From contig NZ_FNEM01000002.1 of the NCBI RefSeq assembly GCF_900100175.1, positions 396,810-460,809 on the forward strand: a stretch of DNA of 64,000 bases, written 5' to 3'. The notes under the pieces were generated by a model. It was not told the DNA's origin. It ran no database searches and was given only the letters and a program-made list of their open reading frames with translations. Source of the DNA: Ferrimonas sediminum (GTDB lineage Bacteria > Pseudomonadota > Gammaproteobacteria > Enterobacterales > Shewanellaceae). This document shows positions 1 through 9,197 of this stretch, one piece after another. The first letter of the stretch is position 1. Every line of letters starts with the position of its first letter. The translations under genes and the position numbers were made by a program.

Positions 1-1
1 C

Positions 2-325
2 TGCGTGCAGCACCTCAATGTCCACCGGGCCGAGGCGCTGAAACCCCAGACCCTGCTAAAACTGTTTGACCGGGTCGATGCCTGGCGTAAACCGAAGCGG
101 TTCGCGGATCTGCTGCTGGTTTGCCAGGCCGATTCCCAGGGACGACAAGGGTTTGAGCAACGCCCCTACCCTCAGGCGGACTATCTGAGCCAGGCTCTGG
201 CGGTGGCCAACCAGGTTCAGGTGCGCCCCATTGTCGAGGCTGGCTTCAAAGGCCCGGCCATCAAAACCGAACTGGCCCGCCAGCGCATCGAGGCCCTGAG
301 CCGCTATAAAGTCCGCGCGGAGTGA
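2..325 (+). CDS. cca: tRNA nucleotidyltransferase (CCA-adding enzyme), C-terminal end
   Basis: The open frame enters from the left edge, so only about 107 C-terminal residues are present. The sequence matches the end of gammaproteobacterial multifunctional CCA proteins: the helical part before the end (DRVDAWRKPKRFADLL), the LLVCQADSQGR segment and the KGPAIKTELARQRIEAL tail. The full enzyme adds or repairs the 3'-terminal CCA of tRNAs from CTP and ATP in the cytoplasm. The catalytic head and HD domain lie outside the window. It ends about 136 bp before the helicase gene on the same strand. Identification is from recalled family sequence. Confidence 0.85.
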   Translation, partial: CVQHLNVHRAEALKPQTLLKLFDRVDAWRKPKRFADLLLVCQADSQGRQGFEQRPYPQADYLSQALAVANQVQVRPIVEAGFKGPAIKTELARQRIEALSRYKVRAE

Positions 326-461
326 GCCACGGGCCGGTGGCTGCCTTGTGCGCCATCGACCTGTTATGATTCCCGACTTTGCTGATCCTGATGTCATCCC
401 CGTCGCCACCACGCCCCGGGGCCATATACTGAGATCAGCCTCCCTTACCTGGATCCCTGTT

Positions 462-2390
462 ATGCCCCACTCTCTGTTGCAGCAGCACTTCGGTTTCACC
501 CAGTTTCGCCCTGGCCAGGAAACGGTCATCGGTCACCTGCTCAGCGGGCAAAGCAGCGCCGCTATTTTCCCTACCGGCTCCGGCAAGTCCCTGTGCTATC
601 AACTGCCGGCACTGGCGTTGCCGCACCTGACCCTGGTGATCTCGCCCCTGCTGGCGCTGATGCAGGACCAATTGGCTTTCCTGCGATCCAAGGGCATCGC
701 TGCCGCCAGCATCGACTCCAGCCAGAGTTATGACCAGGCCCAGCAGGTGATGCAGCAGGTGCGCCAGGGGGAGATCAAGATTCTGATGATCTCGGTGGAG
801 CGACTCAAAAACGAGCGCTTTCGCCGTTTCATCAGCCAGGTTCCGCTGTCACTGCTGGTGGTGGATGAGGCGCACTGCATCTCGGAGTGGGGCCACAACT
901 TCCGCCCGGACTACCTGAAGCTGCCGGACTACCGCCGCTGGCTGAAGATCCCCCAGGTACTGCTGCTCACCGCTACCGCCACCCCCAGGGTGATAGAGGA
1001 CATGGCGGCCCGGTTTGAGATTCCGCCGCAACAGATCGTGACCACCGGCTTTTACCGCCCCAACCTGGACCTGAATGTGGTGGCGCTGGCACCGGCCGAG
1101 CGCCAAGCCTACCTGCTGGAATACCTGCTCCCCAGGCAGGGGCAGCCAACCATTGTCTATGTCACCCAGCAGGGCAGCGCCGATGATCTGGCCCGCTACC
1201 TGTCGCAGCACGGGGTGCCCGCACGTGCCTACCACGCCGGCATGGATCATCAGCAACGCCAGTCGCTGCAACGAAGTTTCATGGCGGGAAGTTGCAACAC
1301 CATCGTCGCCACCATCGCCTTTGGCATGGGCGTCGACAAGGCCGACATTCGGCAGGTGGTACACTTCGATCTGCCCAAGTCCATCGAGAATTACTCGCAG
1401 GAGATCGGCCGCGCCGGCCGCGACGGCGCCCGTTCCGAGTGCCTGCTGATGGCCAACACCGCCAACCGCTCGGTGCTGGAGAACTTTGTCTACGGCGACA
1501 CCCCGGAGCTGGCCGGCATTCAGGAGGTGGTGAATCAGATTGCCGCCGCCGGGCCTCAGTGGGAACTGCTGGCCACCGCCCTGGCCAACGACAGCAACGT
1601 GCGGGCGCTACCGCTACGCACCCTGTTGGTGTATCTGGAGATGGCCGGCATAGTGCAGCCCCAGTACAGCTATTTTGCCGAGGTCAAATTCAAGCTGCTG
1701 GCCGATGAAGCCACACTGTTGAACCGCTTCGATGGTGAACGACGCCAGTTTTTGCAGGCGCTGCTGACCCACTCCAACAAGGCCCGAACCTGGTACCAAC
1801 CGGACTTCGACGCCCTCCACCAAAGCTATGGCTCCGATCGCAACCGCGCCATGGTGGCCCTGGAGTACCTGGCGGATCAGCAACTGCTGGAACTGCAAAG
1901 CAAACAGATGACCGAAGTCTACCGAGTGACTCAGCCGCTGCCGCCATTGCCGCCACTGGTGCAGCAGTTGCACCAGCAGTTTCTCGACAAGCAGCAGAGT
2001 GAAATCGACCGCATCGCCCAGATGCTGACGCTGCTGCAGGAGCCCCACTGCCTGAGTCGGGCTTTAGCGCAGTACTTCGGTGACCCGGACGCACCGCAAC
2101 AGTGCGGCCACTGCTCGGCCTGTCGCGGTCAGGCGGCGACCCTGCCAGTAACCGAGGTGGCCAACGAAGTGCCCATGACTCAATACCAACAGTGGCTGAG
2201 GCCACTGGCCGAGGCGGTGGAGGGACGGTATCAGACGCCGCTGACCGCCGAGCTGGCCTGCCGCTTTCTGGCCGGCATCCCCACCCCCTGGCTCAGCAAA
2301 CTGCGGGCCCGCTCCCTGGCCGGATTTGGCGCCCAGACCCAGGTGCCCTTTGCCAGGCTGCTGGAACATTGCCGCCAGGCGCTGGCGTGA
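462..2390 (+). CDS. RecQ-family ATP-dependent DNA helicase
   Basis: A 642-residue superfamily 2 helicase. I chose the ATG at 462 because MPHSLLQQHFGFTQFRPGQE is a typical RecQ N-terminus; an upstream GTG in frame adds 38 unlike residues. Walker A is PTGSGKS (about residues 37-43), the DEAH box is DEAHCISEWGHNFRPDY (from about 135), and the second RecA lobe carries IGRAGRDG with the arginine finger. A four-cysteine zinc-type motif (CLSRALAQYFG ... CGHCSAC) lies near the C-terminus, after a winged-helix-like stretch, instead of directly after the helicase core as in E. coli RecQ. No HRDC domain is evident. It probably unwinds recombination or repair intermediates. It may be a RecQ-like subfamily and not the orthologue, so no symbol is given. 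Confidence 0.88.
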   Translation: MPHSLLQQHFGFTQFRPGQETVIGHLLSGQSSAAIFPTGSGKSLCYQLPALALPHLTLVISPLLALMQDQLAFLRSKGIAAASIDSSQSYDQAQQVMQQVRQGEIKILMISVERLKNERFRRFISQVPLSLLVVDEAHCISEWGHNFRPDYLKLPDYRRWLKIPQVLLLTATATPRVIEDMAARFEIPPQQIVTTGFYRPNLDLNVVALAPAERQAYLLEYLLPRQGQPTIVYVTQQGSADDLARYLSQHGVPARAYHAGMDHQQRQSLQRSFMAGSCNTIVATIAFGMGVDKADIRQVVHFDLPKSIENYSQEIGRAGRDGARSECLLMANTANRSVLENFVYGDTPELAGIQEVVNQIAAAGPQWELLATALANDSNVRALPLRTLLVYLEMAGIVQPQYSYFAEVKFKLLADEATLLNRFDGERRQFLQALLTHSNKARTWYQPDFDALHQSYGSDRNRAMVALEYLADQQLLELQSKQMTEVYRVTQPLPPLPPLVQQLHQQFLDKQQSEIDRIAQMLTLLQEPHCLSRALAQYFGDPDAPQQCGHCSACRGQAATLPVTEVANEVPMTQYQQWLRPLAEAVEGRYQTPLTAELACRFLAGIPTPWLSKLRARSLAGFGAQTQVPFARLLEHCRQALA

Positions 2391-2510
2391 ACCACGGTCA
2401 GTGCTCTCATTCAGAATACATAAAAAGTAAAAAAATTCCTCAAAACCAGTGGATAATTCCCTATTAAAACAGGCAACTGCGACCGATTGTCGCAGTTTGC
2501 CCCGGCGCGA

Positions 2511-2539
2511 TTGCCGCCCTGGGGCTGAGGCAAAATAAT
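2511..2539 (+). promoter_or_regulatory. Candidate sigma-70 promoter of the copper receptor
   Basis: TTGCCG at 2511-2516, a 17-base spacer, and AATAAT at 2534-2539, about 45 bp before the receptor ATG. A hairpin with arms AACTGCGAC (2475-2483) and GTCGCAGTT (2489-2497) lies just upstream. It could help end recQ transcription, although no clear U-tract follows. By-eye match only. Confidence 0.35.
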
Positions 2540-2583
2540 GCCCGTCATCCAAACACCACTAGCTTTAATGCTCAGGAAGAGAG

Positions 2584-4578
2584 ATGAAATTTGCCTTGTT
2601 ACCCAGTGCCGTTGCGGTCGCCGGCCTGCTGTCCTGGCCCACCCTGGCCGACCACACTGATACTCAAGATGATGGCCAGTGTGACCACCAACGCTGCGAC
2701 GAACGGATGGTGATCACCGCCGAACCCATGCAGACCCCTCTGACCATCGTCACCGATCCCAAGCAGCCCAGGCAGCCTCTGCCGGCGTTCGACGGCTCAG
2801 GCTTTCTGCGCACCATTCCCGGCTTTGCCGTTACCCGTAAGGGCGGCTCCGGCGGCGACATCAGCCTTCGTGGACTGGGGGGCTCGCGCATCAATGTGGT
2901 CAACGACGGCCAGCAGGTCGGCGGCACCTGCGGCGGCCGCATGGATCCCCCCACCAACTACATCTCGCCGGAAACCTATGAGCAGGTCACCGTCATCAAG
3001 GGCCCACAAACCGTCAAATACGGCCCGGTTGGCAGTGCCGGAACCGTGCTGTTCGAGCGCACCCATTACGGCCTGGCCGAAGCGGGCACCGAAGGCCGGG
3101 CCAGCCTCACCGCCGGCAGTTTTGATCGCAAAGACTACCTGATGGAGCTCACCGCCGGCACCACGGAGCACTACTGGAGCCTCGACATCAACGGCTCCCA
3201 GAGCGACGACTTCAAAGATGGCGACGGCACCACCATGCAATCGGAGTATGACCGCCAGAGTGTGCATACCGCCGTGGGCTGGACGCCGGACGAGGATACC
3301 GTGGTGGAGCTGGGCTACGGCTACTCCCAGGGCAGTGCCGAATACGCCGATCGCGCCAACAAAGCCCGCCAGATCGACAATGAAAATCTGACCCTGTTGG
3401 CCAGGACCACCCTCGACTGGGGTTGGATTCAGGGCGTAGAGTGGCTGGTGTACGGCAATGAAAATGACCACATCATGGACCAGTTCGATCGCCCGATCAC
3501 CGATCCGGACAACCTGCCCATGGGCATGAACCCCAAGCGCACCAACTACGGTGGCCACCTGTGGCTGGAGCTGATGCCCAGCGTCAACTGGGGGGCCACC
3601 ATCGGCCTGGATCTGCTCGACAGCACCCAGGAGACGCGCGCGGGCAAGAGTCTGGACGAACTGGAAAGCGCCGCCTTCGAGGAGGTCTTCAACAAACAAA
3701 ACCTGGGGCTGTTTATCGAATCCGATGTCGCCTGGGGCCAGGGCACCCTGTTTACCGGCCTGCGATACGATCGCTGGCGTACCCGCCTCAGCGGCAACTG
3801 GGCCGGTCCGGGCAAAGACAACGACCGGGATGACAACCTGTTCAGCGGCTTTGCCCGTTACGAATATGAACGCGGTAGCCACCAGTGGTATGCCGGCGCC
3901 GGCCACGCCGAGCGCCTGCCCGACTACTGGGAGGTGATGAAAGCCGGCACACGGCTAACCCTGGATCCGGAAACCACCAACCAGCTGGACATCGGCTGGA
4001 TCCATCAGGGTGCGGTAGAGCTGTCCCTGTCGCTGTTCTACGCCGACATCCAGGACTACATCCTCATCGACACCCAGACCATGCCCAACGCCCGCAATAT
4101 CGACGCTACCCTATGGGGCGGCGAGGCGGGACTCACCTACCGGTTTGCCGAGCGCTGGAGCTGGGTCACCACCCTGGCCTACAGCCACGGCGACAACGAC
4201 ACCGATGACACCCCTCTGGGCCAGGTCTCCCCTCTGGAGGGCAAACTGGCCCTGAACTACGACAGTGACTCCTGGAGTTTCGGTGCCCTGTGGCGACTGG
4301 TGGCCGCCCAGGATCGGGTCACCGTAGGCCAGGGCAACATCGTCGGCCAGGATCTGGGCGAGACGGCCGGCTTTGGTGTGCTGTCACTGAACGGCGCCTG
4401 GAAACCCACTGCCGCGGTCGCCGTCAGCATGGGCATCGACAACCTGTTCGACAAAACCTACGCCGAGCACGTCAGTAAATCGGGCGCCGGCAACGACCTG
4501 CTTCCGCCGCAGGAGCGCACGCTGCAGGTCAACGAACCCGGCCGTAACCTGTGGGTCAAACTGGATTACCAGTTCTGA
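2584..4578 (+). CDS. TonB-dependent copper receptor (OprC/NosA type)
   Basis: A 664-residue outer-membrane receptor with an N-terminal signal peptide (cleavage near LADHTD), a plug domain and a 22-strand-type barrel ending in phenylalanine (LDYQF). The plug has the signature GGTCGGRMDPPTNYISPE of the TonB-copper receptor family. The C-x3-M pair at Cys116/Met120 and the H-x-M at His296/Met298 match the CxxxM-HxM copper-binding arrangement known for Pseudomonas OprC. The mature N-terminus is also rich in His, Cys and Asp, plausible as a metal-collecting segment. It probably imports copper with TonB energy. It is monocistronic, with a promoter candidate upstream and a terminator downstream. A copper chaperone (PCuAC) lies 26 kb away in this window. 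Confidence 0.9.
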   Translation: MKFALLPSAVAVAGLLSWPTLADHTDTQDDGQCDHQRCDERMVITAEPMQTPLTIVTDPKQPRQPLPAFDGSGFLRTIPGFAVTRKGGSGGDISLRGLGGSRINVVNDGQQVGGTCGGRMDPPTNYISPETYEQVTVIKGPQTVKYGPVGSAGTVLFERTHYGLAEAGTEGRASLTAGSFDRKDYLMELTAGTTEHYWSLDINGSQSDDFKDGDGTTMQSEYDRQSVHTAVGWTPDEDTVVELGYGYSQGSAEYADRANKARQIDNENLTLLARTTLDWGWIQGVEWLVYGNENDHIMDQFDRPITDPDNLPMGMNPKRTNYGGHLWLELMPSVNWGATIGLDLLDSTQETRAGKSLDELESAAFEEVFNKQNLGLFIESDVAWGQGTLFTGLRYDRWRTRLSGNWAGPGKDNDRDDNLFSGFARYEYERGSHQWYAGAGHAERLPDYWEVMKAGTRLTLDPETTNQLDIGWIHQGAVELSLSLFYADIQDYILIDTQTMPNARNIDATLWGGEAGLTYRFAERWSWVTTLAYSHGDNDTDDTPLGQVSPLEGKLALNYDSDSWSFGALWRLVAAQDRVTVGQGNIVGQDLGETAGFGVLSLNGAWKPTAAVAVSMGIDNLFDKTYAEHVSKSGAGNDLLPPQERTLQVNEPGRNLWVKLDYQF

Positions 4579-4620
4579 TTCGAAAGAGCGGGCAGCCTTT
4601 ACGCCTGAAAACCAGCAAAA

Positions 4621-4643
4621 AAAACGGCCGTTAAGGCCGTTTT
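4621..4643. terminator. Bidirectional rho-independent terminator
   Basis: AAAACGGCC at 4621-4629 pairs with GGCCGTTTT at 4635-4643 around a five-base loop, with A-runs on the left and T-runs on the right. It lies between the convergent copper receptor and uppP genes and can serve both. Confidence 0.85.
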
Positions 4644-4658
4644 TTTTGTTAGCTGGCT

Positions 4659-5453
4659 TCAGACAAAGAAGGCAAACAGCACTCCAGCCAGCGCCAACCG
4701 GTAGATCACAAACGGCAACATACCCATGCGGCTGATGATCTTCAGAAAGAAATGGATGCACAGGTAGGCAGAGATAAAGGCCACCACCAGCGCGGCACTG
4801 AGAGAGGTCCAGTCCACCGGCTCCGGGTTGCTGACCAGTCCCAGCGCCTCATAACCCCCGGCGAGAGCGCCCACAGGAATGGCCAGCAGGAACGAGAACC
4901 GGGCCGCGGCCATCCGGCTGAGCCCCAGGAACAGCGCTGCGGTAATGGTGGCACCAGAGCGGGAGGTGCCGGGGATCAGGGCCAACGCCTGGGCCAGGCC
5001 AATCACCAGCACGATCTGCCAGGTGATATCGGCAATCTCCCGCTTCTCGCTCGGCTTACTGTCGGCCCACCACAGCAGCAAACCGAACACCAAAGTGGTG
5101 GAGGCCAGTACCCAGGAGGCGCGCAGTTCGGTGGAGATAAAATCGTTAAACAGGATGCCCGCCAGGCCGACGGGAATGGTACCCAGAATGATCAACCAGG
5201 CCAGACGACTGTATTCACAGTGCTGACCGGCCAGCGAGCGAAACCAGGCCATCAGCAACTTGCTGACGTCATCGCGAAAGTAGATCACCACCGCCGCCCA
5301 GGTTCCCAGGTTGATGATGGCGTCAAAGGCCAGCCCCTGATCCGGCCACCCCAGCACCTGGGAAGGCAGAATCAGATGCGCCGAACTGGAGATCGGCAAA
5401 AACTCGGTGACGCCTTGAATCAGCGCCAGCCAGAAGGCTTGAATCAGGTCCAT
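4659..5453 (-). CDS. uppP: Undecaprenyl-diphosphate phosphatase
   Basis: A 264-residue polytopic inner-membrane enzyme that dephosphorylates undecaprenyl diphosphate, recycling the lipid carrier for peptidoglycan and other wall polymers and giving low-level bacitracin resistance. The N-terminus carries the family motif QGVTEFLPISSSAHLIL (Glu and Ser active-site region), and the second motif is PGTSRSGATITAALFLGLSR. Length is normal for BacA/UppP. Its ATG directly follows the folK stop (TAA-ATG), so it is the third gene of folB-folK-uppP and probably translationally coupled. A strong terminator follows. Confidence 0.95.
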   Translation of the reverse strand: MDLIQAFWLALIQGVTEFLPISSSAHLILPSQVLGWPDQGLAFDAIINLGTWAAVVIYFRDDVSKLLMAWFRSLAGQHCEYSRLAWLIILGTIPVGLAGILFNDFISTELRASWVLASTTLVFGLLLWWADSKPSEKREIADITWQIVLVIGLAQALALIPGTSRSGATITAALFLGLSRMAAARFSFLLAIPVGALAGGYEALGLVSNPEPVDWTSLSAALVVAFISAYLCIHFFLKIISRMGMLPFVIYRLALAGVLFAFFV

Positions 5454-5960
5454 TTACTGTTGTTCTCCCGCACACGGCCAGTGCAAGGACACCGGCCACA
5501 GCTTCTGTGTAGTCTTATCGAATTTCTGCCACAGCTGTGACAGGCTTGCACCACTCCCTGGCAATTTCATGGTCGGGGCCAACTCCGACAGAGGCCATAG
5601 CACGAAGGCGTTGTAGTGAATCTCGGGTCTGGGCAACACCACAGGCTGCTGACAACACAGATCGTCATACAGCAGCAGATCGAGATCGACGCTGCGACTG
5701 GAAAACTTCCTGGCGTTCAGCGGCCGGCCGTGAGCCAGCTCGATGGCTTTCAGCCGGGCAACGGTGTCGGCCACGGATCCATTCGAATCGCAGGCCACCA
5801 CAAAGTTCAGAAAGTTGTCACCGGTAAAGCCGACCGCTTCGCTTTCGAACACCCGGCTCAGCTGCAGCGGTCCGAACTGACGCTGCAGATCGTCCAGGGC
5901 GGGCGGCAGGGCATGGTGCGGGTCAATATTGCCGCCGACACTGATGAAGATGCGCGCCAT
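5454..5960 (-). CDS. folK: 6-hydroxymethyl-7,8-dihydropterin pyrophosphokinase
   Basis: A 168-residue HPPK that transfers pyrophosphate from ATP to 6-hydroxymethyl-dihydropterin in folate synthesis. The N-terminal IFISVGGNIDP, the central ARKFSSRSVDLDLLLYDD segment (the metal-binding Asp pair is in the family's DLDLL motif) and LPRPEIHYNAFVLWPLSELAP are characteristic. I used the ATG at 5960, whose A is shared with the folB stop codon (TGATG overlap); a TTG one codon upstream is less likely. It acts directly after FolB in the pathway, consistent with the operon order. Confidence 0.94.
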   Translation of the reverse strand: MARIFISVGGNIDPHHALPPALDDLQRQFGPLQLSRVFESEAVGFTGDNFLNFVVACDSNGSVADTVARLKAIELAHGRPLNARKFSSRSVDLDLLLYDDLCCQQPVVLPRPEIHYNAFVLWPLSELAPTMKLPGSGASLSQLWQKFDKTTQKLWPVSLHWPCAGEQQ

Positions 5961-6340
5961 CAACCCGCCCGGTGACCGCGAGCGATGCGTACCCCCAGGG
6001 TGGTGGTGTTGGCCACCGCCCCCGGCTTATGTACCGTCACCTGGACCCAGTTGACGGAGAAGCGGCTGCGGATCAGCTCCGCGACCTTTTCCGCCACCGT
6101 TTCAATCAGCTCATGGGGGGCCCCTTCGACCAGCTCCACCACCGCCTTGGACACCGTGTCGTAACACAGTGCCTGACGGTAATCGTCGCTGCTGGCCGCC
6201 GGCTGGATGTCCCAGCTCATCTCCAGATCGAGATACAGGGCCTGACGAATCTGCTTTTCCCAGTCAAAAACGCCGATCACCGACTCACATTTCAACTGCT
6301 GAATAAACACCGTATCTGCTTGCAAGGCTGGTACTCCCAT
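5960..6340 (-). CDS. folB: Dihydroneopterin aldolase
   Basis: About 126 residues. FolB converts 7,8-dihydroneopterin to 6-hydroxymethyl-dihydropterin plus glycolaldehyde. The sequence shows the family start (TVFIQQLKCESVIGVFDWE), the catalytic ETVAEKVAELI region and VTVHKPGAV near the end. The ATG at 6340 is chosen; initiation at an internal TTG six codons downstream would match E. coli FolB length better, so the start is not certain. First gene of folB-folK-uppP, divergent from plsY with about 139 bp between them. Confidence 0.92.
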   Translation of the reverse strand: MGVPALQADTVFIQQLKCESVIGVFDWEKQIRQALYLDLEMSWDIQPAASSDDYRQALCYDTVSKAVVELVEGAPHELIETVAEKVAELIRSRFSVNWVQVTVHKPGAVANTTTLGVRIARGHRAG

Positions 6341-6479
6341 CAAAGGTTAGATACCCTAACGCTCTGTCTGTTTTAGGTTTGCGCAGGATAATAATCGCTT
6401 TCAGCGCCTGTCAGCAAACCCAATCCGGCTGTATCGGCATCAGCGCCAAAATTTAGGTTGCGAAGGAAACCCATACCCT

Positions 6480-7085
6480 ATGGTCCCATTGATGATTGTA
6501 CTGGCCTACCTACTGGGATCGATTTCCAGTGCGGTTTTGGTGTGCAAACTGAAAGGGTTACCGGATCCCCGCTACCATGGCTCCAATAACCCCGGGGCCA
6601 CCAATGTCCTACGCCTGGGGGGCAAAGCGGCGGCGGTAATGGTACTGCTGTTCGACGTCCTCAAAGGCACTATCCCGGTCTGGACCGGCTACCATCTGGG
6701 CATCGATCCGCTGTCGCTGGCCTTCATCGGCATCGCCGCCTGCCTGGGGCACATCTACCCGGTATTTTTTGGTTTCAAGGGCGGCAAAGGGGTTGCCACG
6801 GCATTGGGGGCGCTGGCGCCCATCAGCGATTGGATGGGCTTACTGATCATCGCCACCTGGCTGGTGATCGTCTTTATCACCCAATACGCCTCATTGGGCG
6901 CGGTGCTGACCTCGATGCTGGCGCCGCTGTACACCTACCTGATCAAGCCCCAATACACCCTGTCGGTGGCCTTGCTGTGCCTGCTGATCATCTGGCGTCA
7001 CCAGGACAATCTGGTGCGTTTGTGGCAAGGCAAGGAGCCGAAAGTGTCCGAACGCATCAAGCGCAACCGCGACGGACACCCCTGA
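6480..7085 (+). CDS. plsY: Acyl-phosphate:glycerol-3-phosphate acyltransferase
   Basis: A 201-residue polytopic membrane acyltransferase that uses acyl-phosphate to acylate glycerol-3-phosphate, the first step of phospholipid synthesis. The N-terminal [13 protein letters not shown], the [12 protein letters not shown] motif and the cytoplasmic loop [21 protein letters not shown] are diagnostic of PlsY. Length is normal. It starts at an ATG with an AAGGAA-type ribosome site upstream, runs divergently from folB and converges with tsaD, the two stop codons being separated by one base. PlsC, the next acyltransferase of the pathway, is also in this window. Confidence 0.95.
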   Translation: MVPLMIVLAYLLGSISSAVLVCKLKGLPDPRYHGSNNPGATNVLRLGGKAAAVMVLLFDVLKGTIPVWTGYHLGIDPLSLAFIGIAACLGHIYPVFFGFKGGKGVATALGALAPISDWMGLLIIATWLVIVFITQYASLGAVLTSMLAPLYTYLIKPQYTLSVALLCLLIIWRHQDNLVRLWQGKEPKVSERIKRNRDGHP

Positions 7086-7086
7086 C

Positions 7087-8106
7087 TCAGCTTCCCGGCT
7101 TCTCCAGGCTGTCCAACGGCCAACGCGGCTGCCCTTTGACCGCCAGGGGCTGCGTTTCCCCCGCTTTCAAGCGCTGTAAGCCGGCATAAGCGATCATCGC
7201 GCCGTTATCGGTACAGAACTCATTGCGAGGATAAAACACCTCGCCATTGAGCTTGTCCATCATCACTTTCAGTTCCGCTCTCAGGTGACGGTTGGCACTG
7301 ACGCCTCCGGCCACCACCAGCCGGTTCAGGCCGGTCTGCTTCAGCGCACGACGACATTTAATCGCCAGAGTGCCCACCACCGCATCTTCAAAGGCACGGG
7401 CGATGTCTGCCCGGGTCTGCTCGCTGTCGTCTTCGGCGGCAATGGTATTGGCCGCGAAGGTTTTCAGGCCGGAGAAGCTGAAATCCAGTCCCGGCCGATC
7501 GCACATGGGACGGGGAAAGGTGAAACGGCCACTGTGGCCCTGTTGAGCCAGCCTGGACAGCAGCGGGCCTCCCGGGTAATCCAGCCCCATCAGCTTGGCG
7601 GTCTTATCGAAGGCTTCACCGGCGGCATCGTCGATGGACTCGCCCAGCATCTGGTACTGACCGATGCCGTCCACCTGCACCAGCATGGTATGGCCACCTG
7701 ACACCAGCAGTGCCACAAACGGGAATGGCGGCGGCACCTCCTCCAGCATCGGTGCCAGCAAGTGCCCCTCCATGTGATGCACCGCCACCGCCGGCTTGTC
7801 CCAGGCGAACGCCAGACTGCGGCCAACACAGGCTCCCACCAACAACGCGCCGACCAGGCCGGGGCCGGCGGTATAGGCGATGCCATCGAGTTGTTCTGCG
7901 GTGGTATCGGCATCGGCCATCGCCTGCTTGATCAGCGGAATGATCTTGCGGACGTGGTCCCGGGACGCCAACTCAGGCACCACGCCGCCGTAATCCGCAT
8001 GCAGCTTAACCTGGCTGTAGAGGGCATGGGACAGCAATCCCTGCTCATCATCGTAGATGGCAATGCCGGTTTCATCACAGGAAGTTTCGATTCCCAACAG
8101 TCGCAT
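7087..8106 (-). CDS. tsaD: tRNA N6-threonylcarbamoyladenosine transferase
   Basis: A 339-residue ASKHA-fold enzyme that transfers the threonylcarbamoyl group from TC-AMP to A37 of ANN-decoding tRNAs, working with TsaB and TsaE. It begins [20 protein letters not shown]; the metal-binding [11 protein letters not shown] motif and nucleotide-binding [10 protein letters not shown] and [13 protein letters not shown] segments are intact. It lies divergent from rpsU, the classic gammaproteobacterial arrangement. TsaE, its partner, is at 60920-61375. Confidence 0.96.
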   Translation of the reverse strand: MRLLGIETSCDETGIAIYDDEQGLLSHALYSQVKLHADYGGVVPELASRDHVRKIIPLIKQAMADADTTAEQLDGIAYTAGPGLVGALLVGACVGRSLAFAWDKPAVAVHHMEGHLLAPMLEEVPPPFPFVALLVSGGHTMLVQVDGIGQYQMLGESIDDAAGEAFDKTAKLMGLDYPGGPLLSRLAQQGHSGRFTFPRPMCDRPGLDFSFSGLKTFAANTIAAEDDSEQTRADIARAFEDAVVGTLAIKCRRALKQTGLNRLVVAGGVSANRHLRAELKVMMDKLNGEVFYPRNEFCTDNGAMIAYAGLQRLKAGETQPLAVKGQPRWPLDSLEKPGS

Positions 8107-8338
8107 GCTAGACTCTCTTGCTAAAATTTGAAGGACGCAATTCTACCTGTGCTCAGCGCCGGATACCAACCCGGCATTCCGCCGGACAGTAACCGGAGTC
8201 GGTTCCGCCTCACTGGCGGGCCCGACAAGGCGATGAAATTACAGATAAATTGCTTGATTCAGAGCAGTTTGCGTTATCGCCCTCGGGTCAACCCAAGGGT
8301 GAGGGTCACTATTGGGTCAGTTATCGACATGACTGCCC

Positions 8339-8368
8339 TTTACAAGCCCGCCTTGTTCAGAGTAGAAT
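8339..8368 (+). promoter_or_regulatory. Candidate promoter of the rpsU-yqeY-dnaG operon
   Basis: TTTACA at 8339-8344 and TAGAAT at 8363-8368, spaced 18 bases, each 5/6 to the sigma-70 consensus. It lies in the 334-bp gap between tsaD and rpsU. The rest of that gap shows no convincing gene; a 95-codon frame across it has no family resemblance. Confidence 0.45.
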
Positions 8369-8390
8369 TTCGCACCATTTTGAAGTTCTG

Positions 8391-8409
8391 CTGGTCAAAA
8401 GATGACCAG
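8391..8409 (+). promoter_or_regulatory. Perfect stem-loop in the rpsU leader
   Basis: CTGGTCA (8391-8397), loop AAAGA, TGACCAG (8403-8409), about 31 bases before the rpsU start and downstream of the predicted promoter. It could be a translational control or mRNA-stability element. No U-tract follows, so it is not a terminator. Confidence 0.4.
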
Positions 8410-8428
8410 CGTTAACCCCATTTATTGA

Positions 8429-8656
<228 letters not shown>

Positions 8657-8668
8657 GTAGAGACGACT

Positions 8669-9112
8669 ATGTCTGTAATTGAGCGTTTAAAAGAAGAGCA
8701 AAAAGCTGCCATGCGTGCCAAAAACAAGGCGCGCCTGGGAGCCATTCGTCTCGCTCTGGCTGCCATTAAGCAGCTGGAAGTTGATGGCCAGAAAACACTG
8801 TCTGACGACGAAGCTGTCGCTGTGCTGACCAAAATGGTTAAGCAGCGTCGCGATTCCATCAGCCAGTATGAAGCTGCCAATCGCCAGGATCTGGCCGACG
8901 TGGAAGCCGCCGAAGTCGTGGTACTGCAGGAGTTCCTGCCACAACCGCTGACCGACGACGAACTGGCCGCTCTGATTGAAAAGGCAATGGCTGATTCCGG
9001 CGCCAGCTCAATGCAAGACATGGGCAAGGTGATGGGGCTGTTGAAGCCTCAGGTTCAGGGTCGTGCCGACATGGGGGCCTTAAGTGGTCTCATTAAGGCG
9101 CGTCTGGGCTAA
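8669..9112 (+). CDS. GatB/YqeY domain protein
   Basis: A 147-residue helical protein of the YqeY family, related to the C-terminal domain of the amidotransferase subunit GatB. The pattern ERLKEEQKAAMRAKNKARLGAIR, the EVVVLQEFLPQPLTDDE middle and the end GRADMGALSGLIKARLG are typical. It starts 12 bp after rpsU and precedes dnaG, the usual place in Shewanella and Vibrio but absent from the E. coli operon. It may bind tRNA; its precise role is not established. Confidence 0.93.
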   Translation: MSVIERLKEEQKAAMRAKNKARLGAIRLALAAIKQLEVDGQKTLSDDEAVAVLTKMVKQRRDSISQYEAANRQDLADVEAAEVVVLQEFLPQPLTDDELAALIEKAMADSGASSMQDMGKVMGLLKPQVQGRADMGALSGLIKARLG

Positions 9113-9132
9113 GTCAGCTTGCCTTCGCGTGA

Positions 9133-9159
9133 AACAAGCCGTGCCCTGCACGGCTTGTT
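9133..9159 (+). terminator. Strong hairpin between yqeY and dnaG
   Basis: AACAAGCCGTGC (9133-9144), loop CCT, GCACGGCTTGTT (9148-9159): a perfect 12-bp stem with no long U-tract after it. In E. coli a partial terminator between rpsU and dnaG keeps primase low; this hairpin is in the corresponding place and could act as attenuator or RNA-processing site. Confidence 0.6.
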
Positions 9160-9197
9160 CGTCTCTATTCGATCGCTTTCAGGAGACTCTGAAGTAA

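Noticed and set aside
8128..8415. A 95-codon frame between tsaD and rpsU
   Set aside because: It covers the predicted rpsU promoter and leader and has no recognised family.
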